A program made the position numbers and the translations under genes. Shown here in pieces: positions 1 to 10,100 of a stretch of DNA of 64,000 nt; the first letter of the stretch is position 1; each line of letters begins with the position of its first letter. Source of the DNA: a virus; IMG/VR virus record IMGVR_UViG_3300023179_000025, positions 1 to 64,000 of that record, one strand, 5' to 3'. The notes under the pieces are model-generated. The model was not told where the DNA came from. It worked only from the letters and a program-made list of their open reading frames with translations, and made no database searches.

Positions 1-120
1 AGATACAGATGATGATCGAGCTGATGATGAAGTTGTTGAAAGTAATGATGCAATAATAGAAGATACAGATGATGATCGAGCTGATGATGAAGTTGTTGAA
101 AGTAATGATGCAATAATAGA
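1..120 (+). repeat. 60-bp perfect tandem repeat, two copies plus a diverged third
   Basis: Bases 1-60 and 61-120 are identical, and 121-168 is a partly matching third unit. The unit is in frame (20 codons) and encodes an acidic segment with three consecutive Asp and several Glu residues. Because the window starts inside the array, the copy number is unknown. Length variation between related phages is likely. Confidence 0.95.
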
Positions 121-1039
121 AGATACAAATAATGATCAAAATGATGAAGATAATGAAGTTGTAGAAAATGGTCCAAATTCACCATATGCTAAAAGTAACA
201 CCAGAGGTATAACTGGTCAGGTTTCAAATGTAAGACAACAATCAATAATACAGCAACAAACTGAATTTTCAAGTACAGGTGATTGGAGAGTAAGATTAAA
301 ATTAGCTCCAGGGGCAAATTATTTGTATGCTGCTGAAAACGTAGAGGACCGAGGAATTTTAGCTCCTTTAGCTGAAACCGACGGCGTAATTTTTCCATAT
401 ACCCCACAAATAAGTGTGGTGTATACTGCAAATTATGAACCTACTTCTATTACTCATAGTAATTATAAAATTGCACAATATCAATCAAGTAGTGTTGACT
501 CTATACAAATAAATTGTGATTTTACTGCACAAGATACTAAAGAGGCTAGTTATTTATTGGCTGTTATACATTTTTTTAGATCAGTTACAAAAATGTTTTA
601 TGGTCAAGACGAAAATCCTAAACCTGGAACTCCTCCGCCTTTATGTTATTTGGTTGGAATGGGATCCTTTCAATTTGATATGCATCCATTAGTCATTACA
701 TCATTTCAATATAATTTACCTGATGATGTTGATTACATACGGTCTACCTCTATTTTAACAAGTGCCGCAGCAGCAACCAATTCACCAAATTCAACAGGAG
801 CTTCAAATTTAAGTGCAATGGGAATACAGCCCGGAGGTTTAGCAACAAATGTTACATTTTCAACACCTCCTACAGGACAGTCAGGAGAACCAACATATGT
901 ACCTACCAAAATGAAAATACAAATAAGTTGTATGCCTATTGTCAGTAGGGCAGATATTAGTAATGTGTTTAGTTTAAGAAATTATGGTTCTGGAAAACTT
1001 TTACAGGGTAGCAAACGGGCAAGCGGGGGGATTTGGTAA
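2..1039 (+). CDS. Tail/baseplate structural protein, 5' end outside the window
   Basis: The reading frame is open from base 2 to the TAA at 1037-1039 with no start needed inside the window, so the N-terminus lies upstream; 345 codons are visible. The first 40 residues are two identical acidic 20-residue repeats rich in Asp and Glu, then a diverged third copy, then a Gln/Asn-rich linker. From about residue 94 a globular domain begins (GDWRVRLKLAPGANYLY), with the segments YTANYEPTSITHSNYK and VIHFFRSVTKMFYGQD. I recognise this domain type from structural proteins of T4-like marine phages, where it sits next to gp53-like baseplate genes. A tail-tube-cap or baseplate role fits the position but is inferred. 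A TTG at 323 is in frame, but using it would cut the conserved domain, so I reject it as the start. Confidence 0.8.
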   Translation, partial: DTDDDRADDEVVESNDAIIEDTDDDRADDEVVESNDAIIEDTNNDQNDEDNEVVENGPNSPYAKSNTRGITGQVSNVRQQSIIQQQTEFSSTGDWRVRLKLAPGANYLYAAENVEDRGILAPLAETDGVIFPYTPQISVVYTANYEPTSITHSNYKIAQYQSSSVDSIQINCDFTAQDTKEASYLLAVIHFFRSVTKMFYGQDENPKPGTPPPLCYLVGMGSFQFDMHPLVITSFQYNLPDDVDYIRSTSILTSAAAATNSPNSTGASNLSAMGIQPGGLATNVTFSTPPTGQSGEPTYVPTKMKIQISCMPIVSRADISNVFSLRNYGSGKLLQGSKRASGGIW

Positions 1040-1356
1040 TGTCAAACCAAAATACAATTTATCCATCAACAAGTCCATATTACAATACAAATATAGTTGA
1101 TGCAAAATACTTAGATGTTTTAATTAATAGGTCTATACCAAGACTTAGTAGCGATGTACAAATAACATTAATTAAAACATACGAATATAGGCCTGATTTA
1201 TTAGCCTATGATTTATACAATGATAGTAGATTATGGTGGGTTTTTGCTGCCAGAAATCCAAACAAATTGGGGCAAGATCCAATTTTTAATTTTGTAACAG
1301 GAATTAACATTTATGTCCCTAAGTTGGACACCTTAAAACAAGTTTTAGGTATATAA
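1039..1356 (+). CDS. 53: Baseplate wedge protein, gp53-like
   Basis: This 105-aa protein carries the hallmark stretch RPDLLAYDLYNDSRLWWVFA followed by RNPN and a C-terminal GINIYVP segment. This is the LysM-like fold of T4 gp53, which joins the outer baseplate wedge to the hub. It is shorter than T4 gp53 (196 aa), as is common in marine relatives. ATG at 1039 overlaps the previous stop in a TAATG junction and follows a run of six G at 1025-1030. A TTG two codons upstream is also open but less likely. The next gene starts in another TAATG overlap, so the three genes are probably translationally coupled. Confidence 0.85.
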   Translation: MSNQNTIYPSTSPYYNTNIVDAKYLDVLINRSIPRLSSDVQITLIKTYEYRPDLLAYDLYNDSRLWWVFAARNPNKLGQDPIFNFVTGINIYVPKLDTLKQVLGI

Positions 1357-3563
1357 TGGCAAATGAATTAGAAGGGTCAGATGATGATTTAACAGGTTTG
1401 ACCCAAACAAACCAAGATAATCAAACTACGACTACTAATGGTCAGCAAACACCCGGAAGACGATTATATAATCCGTTAAGCACATTCGCTAGTTATACAT
1501 ATAATATTTCTCTTTATATGATAACTCCTGAAGCATATGATGCATTTATACAATCTGGAAGGAGAAACATATACGCCTTGTCTGATGCGTCCACAGATAC
1601 TACCTCAGCAGGTGACACATCAGGAGTATATTTAATTGCACAAAGCGGTGGAATTAACAACACAGTGAATACTAGAGCTCCTGGTTTTCAATTTGATTAC
1701 TACATTGATAATTTAAAAATAATTTCCCATATTTGTGCTAAAGCATCTGGAGGAGCTGCAAATACAAGTGCAATTACTTTTAATGTTTATGAACCATATG
1801 GTTTTAGTTTTGTTTCAAATTTAAAAAGAGCCCAAGACAGTTTACAAGCCTATATGGATCAAACTGGAAGGTCACAAAAAAATTTAGCCAATCCTACACG
1901 ACAATTTTTTATACTAGGGATAAGATTTACTGGATATGATGTAAATGGTGAAATTTTAGTAGGAGAGAAAGGAAAATTTTTAGATCCTACTGCAACTGAT
2001 AATGGTTTATTTGAAACTTTTTATGATGTAGCAATAACCGAAATTAAATTTAAGTTAACTGGTAAATTAGTTACTTATAATGTAAAAACTCAAACATTAC
2101 CTAGTAAAGAAGCTTTTGGCACTAAAAGAGGTTTAGTAGATTTGGGAGCAACCATTGAAGCAGGTTCAGTTTATGATGCCTTACTTGGGAATAAAGGGTT
2201 AATTAAAAAATTGAATGATGAACAGCAAAGATTACTGGATGCAGGAAGTATAGGAAAAAAAGACACATATAATATTCAATTTCTTTCAGATATGGAAGAA
2301 CGTGCCAAAGCTGCACAGATAGTTAGCCCAAGTGATTTAGACAAATATAAATGGGGGTCATCAGGGGCTTTAAAAACAATTGAGTCAAACGATGCTACAG
2401 CAAATAAGGCACCACCAAATAATAATGTAAGAAATGTAGTCATTCAAGGTGCCACTCCAATAATGCAAGCAATAAATCAAATTTTTTCTCAAAGTAGTTA
2501 TTTGGAGGACGCTCTCAAAGTTGTTTATACTACTAGTTTACAACCTAATCCAAGTAAAAAAACAGAAAACGAAATTAAGTCTGATAGCAAAGCTTCGGTT
2601 AGTTGGTATAATATTAGTGCACAAGTTAGTAAAGCACAATGGGATGATAAAAGATCAGATTTTGCACTAGAAATCGTATATATGATTGCTCCGTATGATA
2701 CTCCTGTCATACAAAATGCATATAGTAATCCAGGTGTAAAATATTATGGACCACATAAAAGGTATGAATATTGGTATACGGGAAAAAATTCAGAAATATT
2801 AAGTTATGAGCAATCTTTAGACACAGCTTATTATAATGTTGCATTAGTGCCTAGTAGTGCAGGAAGTGAAGCTAAAGGTGGTCCTGCTGCAATACCTTTA
2901 AAAGCAAATCAAAGAACTCCTATGCCTAGAACAGGTAGAACAGATGTTGGAGCTGAAGCACAAAACTCATACTTAACTAGCTTATATGATCCTAAATCTT
3001 TTGCTACAGCTAAAATAAACATTTTAGGTGATCCAGATTATTTAATACAGGATGCAGAGGATATTGGGGGAGTCGGAAGTGTTTATAATAAATTTTATGG
3101 AAATAATGGATATACAATTAAAGCAAATGGGGGTCAAGTTTTTATTGAGATAAATTTTAAAGAAGCTATTGACTATTATCATGACACAGGAACATTAGAT
3201 ATAAATGATAGTATTTTATTTTGGGCTTATCCACAAAGTATTAGTAAATTAGTAAAAGGTATAAGTTACCAAGTTGTAACAGTTGAAAGTAATTTTTCAA
3301 GTGGAAAGTTCAGTCAAATATTGACCTGCAATATTAATACTTTTGGAGATGTAACGGGTGAAGAAGGTACAGGTAGAGAATCAAATACTGGTTCTAATGC
3401 AAGTCAAACTGATACTACATCTTCTACAGGCTTAAGGTCTGATGATCCTACAGTAACTAATTCTAACATTGTAGCAGGAAGTCCCAATGCTTCAAACACA
3501 AATCTTCAACAAACTGATAGTAAGGGAGTAGCAAATGACGATGCAGGAACAACAAATGATTAA
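1356..3563 (+). CDS. Virion structural protein, possible baseplate hub component
   Basis: A 735-aa protein with a hydrophilic N-terminus (Asp, Thr, Gln-rich, residues 1-40) and a low-complexity Thr/Ser/Asn tail (residues 665-735). In between are beta-rich segments such as FDYYIDNLKIISHI and FNVYEPYGFSF (residues about 108-150), which I associate with structural proteins of T4-like marine phages. It lies between the gp53-like gene and the gp5-like spike gene, the slot where a gp27-like hub protein would be expected. The hub role rests on position and not on a motif I can verify. It starts in a TAATG overlap and is followed by AAGGA (3562-3566) in front of the next gene. Confidence 0.6.
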   Translation: MANELEGSDDDLTGLTQTNQDNQTTTTNGQQTPGRRLYNPLSTFASYTYNISLYMITPEAYDAFIQSGRRNIYALSDASTDTTSAGDTSGVYLIAQSGGINNTVNTRAPGFQFDYYIDNLKIISHICAKASGGAANTSAITFNVYEPYGFSFVSNLKRAQDSLQAYMDQTGRSQKNLANPTRQFFILGIRFTGYDVNGEILVGEKGKFLDPTATDNGLFETFYDVAITEIKFKLTGKLVTYNVKTQTLPSKEAFGTKRGLVDLGATIEAGSVYDALLGNKGLIKKLNDEQQRLLDAGSIGKKDTYNIQFLSDMEERAKAAQIVSPSDLDKYKWGSSGALKTIESNDATANKAPPNNNVRNVVIQGATPIMQAINQIFSQSSYLEDALKVVYTTSLQPNPSKKTENEIKSDSKASVSWYNISAQVSKAQWDDKRSDFALEIVYMIAPYDTPVIQNAYSNPGVKYYGPHKRYEYWYTGKNSEILSYEQSLDTAYYNVALVPSSAGSEAKGGPAAIPLKANQRTPMPRTGRTDVGAEAQNSYLTSLYDPKSFATAKINILGDPDYLIQDAEDIGGVGSVYNKFYGNNGYTIKANGGQVFIEINFKEAIDYYHDTGTLDINDSILFWAYPQSISKLVKGISYQVVTVESNFSSGKFSQILTCNINTFGDVTGEEGTGRESNTGSNASQTDTTSSTGLRSDDPTVTNSNIVAGSPNASNTNLQQTDSKGVANDDAGTTND

Positions 3564-3572
3564 GGATGATTA

Positions 3573-6500
3573 ATGGCTGAGGATGTTTTTAAACCTGCTG
3601 GAGTTTTAAAGGCAGCTAAGCCAGATGCAGGTGGTGCAGCGGTACGTAACGTTCCGTTATTTGGTATAGTTAAAGATAATATTGATCCTAATAGATCAGG
3701 TAGAATTTTCGTATATATTTCTGATAATAGTGGAAAAGATCCTGACAGTAGAGATAGTTGGACTCCTGTAAGTTATTTGAGTCCCTTTTTTGGGAGAACT
3801 ACACCCAGTGCTCCTGATACAGGATATGGAAAATTTGTAGAAAATCCAACTTCCTATGGTTTTTGGAATAGCCCACCTGATATAGGAACAACAGTAATTT
3901 GTTTTTTTGTAAATGGTGATATGAATTATGGTTTCTATATAGGATCTATACCTGACCCAGAGACTTTACAAATGGTTCCTGCTATAGGTGCAACAGAAAA
4001 TATTGTTGCAAATGAAAGTGAAGCTTCAGGTTACGGGGGCGCAACACGATTACCAGTAAGTAATATTAATGTAAACAATGCTGGTATTGCCGATAGTCCG
4101 TTATATTTAGATGAAGCCAAACCTGTACATAGCTATAGTTCTGCAATATATACAAAGCAAGGATTAATAAGGGATCCTATTCGTGGACCAATTAGTTCTA
4201 GTGCTAATCGTGAAAGTCCAAGCAGAGTTGGTTGGGGAATCTTAACTCCGGGCAGACCTATTTATACAGGCGGATATACAGATGAAACAGTTTCCGAAGC
4301 AATAACCTCAAAAAGTAATAGTATAGGTTTAAAAGTCATTTCTCGCAGAGGTGGACATAGTATTGTTTTAGATGATGGAGATACCATTGGGCGTGATCAA
4401 TTAGTAAGAATAAGGTCTTCCTCAGGCCATCAAATATTAATGAGTGACGATGGGCAAACTCTACTAGTAATTCATGCCAATGGACTATCTTATATTGAAT
4501 TAGGGAAAGAGGGTACAGTTGATGTTTATGCAACCAATAGTATTAATTTAAGAACACAAGGAGATTTAAATTTACATGCCGATAGAAATATTAATATAAA
4601 TGCTAAAAAAGACCTTAAAATTAAAGCTGAAAATATAAAAATAGAATCTGAAAAAAATACGGATCAGAGAGTAGGAGAAAAGTTTCAACTTTATGCTTTA
4701 AATAATTACACAGTAAAATCTGATGCTAGTATAAGTCTAAATTCACAAAGTGACATAAGTGTTGCAAGTAGTGCAGTAGCATATGTAAACGGAAGTAAAG
4801 TTAATCTTAATACAGGTTCTACCCCTGTTAATCCACAAACTGTAGAAATTATTCCAGTTATATCACACATTGATACAGCTTATGATTCAGTAACAGGGTT
4901 CACAGCAGCACCTGGTAAATTATTAAGTGTAACCAGTAGAGCCCCGGCACATATGCCATGGGCTAATGCTGGTCAAGGAGTAGATGTTGAGGTTGATTTA
5001 TCGGAGTCGGCTAATAGTCCACAGGCTCCTATTGATAATGTAGCAAACGTAAATGATGCGTCTAATTCTGTAACACCAATAACTATTACACCTACCCAAG
5101 CAGCAACTATTCCTAGTGTACAACCTATTAGTGCAAGTTTAGATGTAAATAGTTCAGGAGCTTTATTAGCTGCCAGTGCTGCAACTGCTGCTGAAATTAT
5201 GCCGAAATCCTCTCCACTTGAGGGATATGGGATTATTACAAGTAATAATGCTAAAATTCCTGTTATAGGATCTTTTGCACAAACTCCTGATAATATTCAA
5301 CAAGGAGGTTATACAAAACCTGGATCAGCAGCATTACTTAACAGTTTAGCAGAACGAGGCTATCAAGTGCCACGTATTTTTACAGAAAACATGTTTACAG
5401 GTAAACCAGGGGGAGAAAATTTTAATCGATTTGTTACAAATACGTCAGCACAGGCATCTAATCAAATTAATAATTTTCAAAGGACACAAAGTTTGCTAAC
5501 AAAAACAGGTTTAATATCAGGAAAAGAATCCGCTTCACAAATAGGTGGAATATTGTTAGCAGGAAGTAATTTTGGAATAAAATCAACTGTAAATCTTTTT
5601 CAAGGCGTTGGTTCCAAATCTGCTAGTGCAATAAAGGGTAGTTTAAACTCAAATAACCCTGTGTTACGGGCTATAAGCACAGGCAATAATGCACTAAAAA
5701 TTGTAAATACAGTAGGTTCATTCGGAGGCCTATCAAAAAGTATTGATGCATTGCAAAAAGCAGGTAGTGGTATTTCATCTATATATAAAGACAAAGGAAT
5801 TGTAGCAAGTGCGTTTGGAGCTGTAAGCGGTACATTTAAAGCCTTAACGCCAGGAGTACCTCAAAATTTACGAAAAATTAGTGAACTTAATAAATCTTTT
5901 GGAGCAGTGGCAGGTCAAGCTGGAACAAAGACAAATTTGAACAATTTAGTAAACGCATCAAAAAGTGCAATAGGCGGTATCGGAGCACAGGCGTCAGCAC
6001 TAGCAAGTGGTATTTTAAATATGCCAGGAGGTATGGCAGGGATGACAAATATAATAAATAAGTTACCAGGAGCTAGTTCAATTAATGTTCCTGGAGTTGA
6101 TAAATTAACAGGTACCATAACAAGTGCACTTAATAGTGCATTTACAGGAAAAGGTACTCCTAATATTCCTAAAGGATTAAATGGATTAGTTTCGGCAGCA
6201 AGCACTAATTTAGGCGCAGGAGACATGGCACAGCTACTTACAAGTATAACGGGTCTGACAGGTGGAGGTAATCAAAAAATTCGACCACCTAATTTAGGAT
6301 TCAATACTGTCAATGTATCAGGTTTAAACAATCAAGTAAATAATTTATTAGGGGATCCTAGGATTCCTAGTCCAAATAATATAGGCCAAATACAACCTTC
6401 TACAGTGTCTTCATTTCAAAATACTCAATCAGAATTAGAAAAAAATAGACAGGATATTGCAAAATTGAACGAATTTAGCAAAAAAATTTCTAAGGCTAGA

Positions 6501-6632
6501 CAAGAATATGAAACCTTAAAGGCTACATTACCTGCTGGAGATCCTGAAATACAAGCAGCTAAAGAAGCTTGGTTCAAAATAGTTGACGATCCAGAACGTA
6601 AGGCTATTTTAGCTAGAATAGACAAACTATAA
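3573..6632 (+). CDS. 5: Baseplate spike/hub protein, gp5-like (OB fold and beta-helix, no lysozyme)
   Basis: In this 1019-aa protein, residues about 25-135 form a gp5/VgrG-type OB fold: LFGIVKDNIDPNRSGRIFVY, then GTTVICFFVNGDMNYGFYIG. Residues about 255-415 are a spike-like beta-helix with GGHSIVLDDGD, QILMSDDGQTLLVIHANG and a ladder of short repeats (INLRTQGDLNLHADRNININ). The central part is Ala/Ser/Gly-rich and the last 70 residues are a charged coiled coil. No lysozyme domain (present in T4 gp5, 575 aa) is visible, so peptidoglycan cleavage must lie elsewhere. The protein probably forms the trimeric membrane-piercing needle. A strong AAGGA precedes the ATG. It is followed directly by the gp25-like gene. 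Confidence 0.85.
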   Translation: MAEDVFKPAGVLKAAKPDAGGAAVRNVPLFGIVKDNIDPNRSGRIFVYISDNSGKDPDSRDSWTPVSYLSPFFGRTTPSAPDTGYGKFVENPTSYGFWNSPPDIGTTVICFFVNGDMNYGFYIGSIPDPETLQMVPAIGATENIVANESEASGYGGATRLPVSNINVNNAGIADSPLYLDEAKPVHSYSSAIYTKQGLIRDPIRGPISSSANRESPSRVGWGILTPGRPIYTGGYTDETVSEAITSKSNSIGLKVISRRGGHSIVLDDGDTIGRDQLVRIRSSSGHQILMSDDGQTLLVIHANGLSYIELGKEGTVDVYATNSINLRTQGDLNLHADRNININAKKDLKIKAENIKIESEKNTDQRVGEKFQLYALNNYTVKSDASISLNSQSDISVASSAVAYVNGSKVNLNTGSTPVNPQTVEIIPVISHIDTAYDSVTGFTAAPGKLLSVTSRAPAHMPWANAGQGVDVEVDLSESANSPQAPIDNVANVNDASNSVTPITITPTQAATIPSVQPISASLDVNSSGALLAASAATAAEIMPKSSPLEGYGIITSNNAKIPVIGSFAQTPDNIQQGGYTKPGSAALLNSLAERGYQVPRIFTENMFTGKPGGENFNRFVTNTSAQASNQINNFQRTQSLLTKTGLISGKESASQIGGILLAGSNFGIKSTVNLFQGVGSKSASAIKGSLNSNNPVLRAISTGNNALKIVNTVGSFGGLSKSIDALQKAGSGISSIYKDKGIVASAFGAVSGTFKALTPGVPQNLRKISELNKSFGAVAGQAGTKTNLNNLVNASKSAIGGIGAQASALASGILNMPGGMAGMTNIINKLPGASSINVPGVDKLTGTITSALNSAFTGKGTPNIPKGLNGLVSAASTNLGAGDMAQLLTSITGLTGGGNQKIRPPNLGFNTVNVSGLNNQVNNLLGDPRIPSPNNIGQIQPSTVSSFQNTQSELEKNRQDIAKLNEFSKKISKARQEYETLKATLPAGDPEIQAAKEAWFKIVDDPERKAILARIDKL

Positions 6633-6635
6633 ATA
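6628..6635 (+). promoter_or_regulatory. T4-type late promoter box TATAAATA, near-leaderless position
   Basis: A perfect TATAAATA overlaps the stop codon of the spike gene and ends four bases before the ATG at 6640. With the usual spacing of the T4 late box, transcription would begin at about the first base of the start codon. No Shine-Dalgarno sequence is present for this gene. The functional claim is inference. Confidence 0.45.
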
Positions 6636-6639
6636 CATT

Positions 6640-7092
6640 ATGCCAAATTATATAGGATTCAGCACAATCAATTCCAATAAGCCAAAAACCACTAATAGAC
6701 CTCCAGGTGAGGCAGGAGGTTTCGGAAGTGTTTTACAACCTATTGTATATGGGAAAAAATTTAGAATGCTTGATCAACAATTGGTTATTCAAGATTTAAT
6801 AAATGCTTTTAATATAAAAAAAGGTACTAAAGTTGGACAGCCAGAATATGGCACAACACTTTGGAATTTTCTATTTGAACCAAATACTGCTGACATTCAA
6901 TTTGCTATACAAAACGAAGTTCGTAGAGTTTGTAGCCTTGACCCTAGAATCATATTAAATTCTGTAACTTCATATCCTAAAGAAAATGGAATATTAATTG
7001 AAGTACAGCTGGCTGTAAATCCTTTTAAACAAGAAGAATTATTAAGCGTATTTTTTGATGCAACTTCTAATAATGCAAGTATTGTATCCTAA
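6640..7092 (+). CDS. 25: Baseplate wedge protein, gp25-like
   Basis: A 150-aa member of the gp25/GpW baseplate family. The core KVGQPEYGTTLWNFLFEP holds the conserved glycine, tyrosine and the Glu-Pro of the EPR-type motif, and it is followed by EVRR and DPRIILNSV. The length is close to T4 gp25 (132 aa) with a short glycine-rich N-terminal extension. gp25-like proteins tie wedge to sheath and help trigger contraction. The gene has no visible ribosome-binding site, and the late box TATAAATA ends four bases upstream, so it may be read from a leaderless late message as well as from the upstream genes. Confidence 0.93.
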   Translation: MPNYIGFSTINSNKPKTTNRPPGEAGGFGSVLQPIVYGKKFRMLDQQLVIQDLINAFNIKKGTKVGQPEYGTTLWNFLFEPNTADIQFAIQNEVRRVCSLDPRIILNSVTSYPKENGILIEVQLAVNPFKQEELLSVFFDATSNNASIVS

Positions 7093-7112
7093 ATATTATA
7101 CTATTATTATTT

Positions 7113-7120
7113 GATAAATA
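7113..7120 (+). promoter_or_regulatory. Late-promoter-like box GATAAATA upstream of gp6
   Basis: One base away from the T4 late consensus TATAAATA, in the 44-bp gap before the gp6-like gene, followed by AAAGAG (7125-7130) as ribosome-binding site. The same arrangement, box then ribosome-binding site, recurs at 33076, 35299 and 43254. Confidence 0.45.
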
Positions 7121-7136
7121 ATTAAAAGAGATATTT

Positions 7137-10100
7137 ATGGCTAATTCTAGAACATCGAACATAGTTGGGGTAAACGATTGGAAGGCAATTTATCAAACTT
7201 TTCGTGAGGCTGATTTTAGAAGTTATGATTACGAGACTTTACGCAAAAGTTTTATTGACTATTTAAGAGTTTATTATCCTGAAACTTTTAATGATTTTAC
7301 CGAAAGTAGTGAATTTATTGCATTATTAGATGTTATGGCCTTTATGGGGCAAGGACTTGCTTTTAGAAATGATTTAAATAGCCGTGAAAATTTTATTGAT
7401 ACTGCTGAAAGAAGAGATAGTGTTGTAAAATTAGCTAATTTAGTTAGTTACACTCCTAAAAGAAACATAGCAGGGCAGGGATATTTAAAGATTACCAGCA
7501 TTAGAACAACTGAAAATGTTTTAGATATAAATAACTTTAATCTTTCAAATATTCCTATTTTATGGAATGATCCAGCTAATCCTAATTGGCAAAATCAATT
7601 TAATGCAATAATTAATGCAACGTTAATAAATTCACAAAGAGTTGGTAATCCTGGAAACACTGCTGAAATAATAGGTGTTGATACAGAGGAATACACAATT
7701 TCAATACCTAATACTGCACTTCCTATTATACCATTTACTTCTACAATCGACGGTATTACAATGAACTTTGAATTGGTAAGTGTGTCAAGTATTGACACAG
7801 ATTATATTTATGAATTGCCCCCTGCCCCTTTTGGAAGATTTAATATATTATATAGAAATGATAATTTAGGTTTTGCAAGTCCTAATTCAGGTTTTTTTAT
7901 TTATTTTAAACAAGGTACACTAACATCTTTAGATTTTAGTTTACAACAACAAATTGCAAATCAAACAATTGATATTGATATACAAGGTATTAATAACACA
8001 GATACGTGGTTGTTTCAACTTAATAATAATAACGGCGGACGAACCTTGTGGGAAAAGGTTGATAATGTTTACGCTGATGCATACTTACAGACTGAAACTT
8101 CTAGACGTAGAGTATTTTCTGTAACTTCTAGATTTAATGATCAAGTAACTTATGTATTTGGTGACGGTGTTTTTTCAGCTATTCCTGTAGGTAATTTTAG
8201 AGCCTATGTAAGAGCAGGTAATGCTCTAACTTACACTATAGAACCTAGTGAAATGCAAGGTATCAGTGTAAGTTTTGCCTATATTAGTAGAATAGGAAAG
8301 GTAGAAACATTATCATTTACTTTAGCTTTACAAACTAGTGTGAGTACTGCCCAAGTAAGAGAACCCATAGAACAAATTAAACAACGTGCACCAACTAGAT
8401 ATTATACTCAAAATAGAATGGTTAATGGCGAAGATTATAATAATTTTCCATATACTTTATATAGTTCTATTATAAAAAGTAAAGCTATTAATAGATCAAG
8501 TGTAGGAGTAAGCAAAAATTTAGACCTATTAGACCCAACAGGCAAATATTCAAGTATAACTAGCTATGGCAGTGATGGTGCTTTATATCAACTAACAGAT
8601 GAAAGTTTTTTAACAACAGTTATCAATAATACAAACGATATAAGAAATTTTTTAACAATTTTAACTACAGCTTTAGGAACTATACCTCCAAATCAATATT
8701 ATGTAGCAAATTATCCAAGATATGATGTTAACCAAAGCACTGGCGATGATACCACATATTGGCAAACTAGTACAGTCAACACATCAAGTGAAACTGGATT
8801 TTTTTACAAATTTGTAAACTTAAACAAGACGCCTGTTCCTACTGGCACCTTTTCAGCAACAAGTATGAAATATGTTATTGAAGGGTCAATGATAAAATTT
8901 TTAGCTCCAATTGGTTTTTATTTTGATAATGACAATCGTCTAGTAGCAGGGTTGCCAGGACCAACAAATAAAACTTATTTTTGGACTACTGTTTTACAGG
9001 TTGTGGGTGATGGTTTTAATAGCGGGGATGGGCAATTTGCTAACGGTCTAGGACCTGTTACAGTAAGTGGGTATGTACCTTCAGGAGCTATTATAACCAC
9101 TGTAATTCCTCCCTTTTCAAATAGATTTAACACAATCGTAATTGATGAAATTCAAAGAAGGATGGAATTAAATCAAAACTTTACTTTAACATATAACAAT
9201 TCATTACAAACAAATCAGAATCCATGGTCTATAGAATTAGAAACTGAACCTGATTACTTCATTCTTTTTACAAACACAGGAGTAAATCGTTATATTGTTC
9301 AATATAAATCATTAAATTATTATTTTGGTAGTGTATCTGACACTAGGTTTGCATTTAGCCAAGACGAATTAGTTTACGATCCATTTACAGGAAAAACGAT
9401 ACAAGATAATATAACTATTTTAAAAATAAATAATCAACCTAATTCATCTTATCCTTATGGATATGATATAAAAGTTAATATAATAGGACAAAATATTGCT
9501 AGTGATGGATATGTTAATGATTATGAAATTAAAGTAGCTTCAACTGATATAAATAATAGGAACCTAATTCTAAACCCTGATTTTTTTTATGAAATAACTG
9601 GTTACCAAATAAACAGTTCTAATGTTGGTAAATATGTTTTTTTTGAATTAATAGAAAATCCCATTACACTATCATTTTTACAAATTATACCTACCTCAAC
9701 CGTAAATTATCAATATCAAAATTTATCACAAATTGAAATTGTAAAGTATGATTACCCATTAGGTCAATTGTTTTTTGCTTATGTAGAAAATAAATTTTAC
9801 AAATCCTTTCAAGATAATACAAAAATAACTCCATTTTTTGTAATGAGGGAACAACCACAATATTCAGTTAGATTTGGTAGACAAGGTTTAAATTTTCAGT
9901 ATAAACATAATAGTAATAATACAACTAGAATTGATCCTGCTACTACTAATATAATAGATTTGTATATAGTAACACAATCATATTATACAGCTTATAGTAA
10001 TTACATACAAGATACAACTAATACTATTCCTAAACCAGAAGTTCCTAGTATCACTGAATTATCCACGACATATAGTGAACTAAATAATTATAAAATGCTT

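Noticed and set aside
3573-6632. Lysozyme domain in the gp5-like protein, as in T4
   Set aside because: The region between the OB fold and the beta-helix is too short and has no lysozyme catalytic motif.
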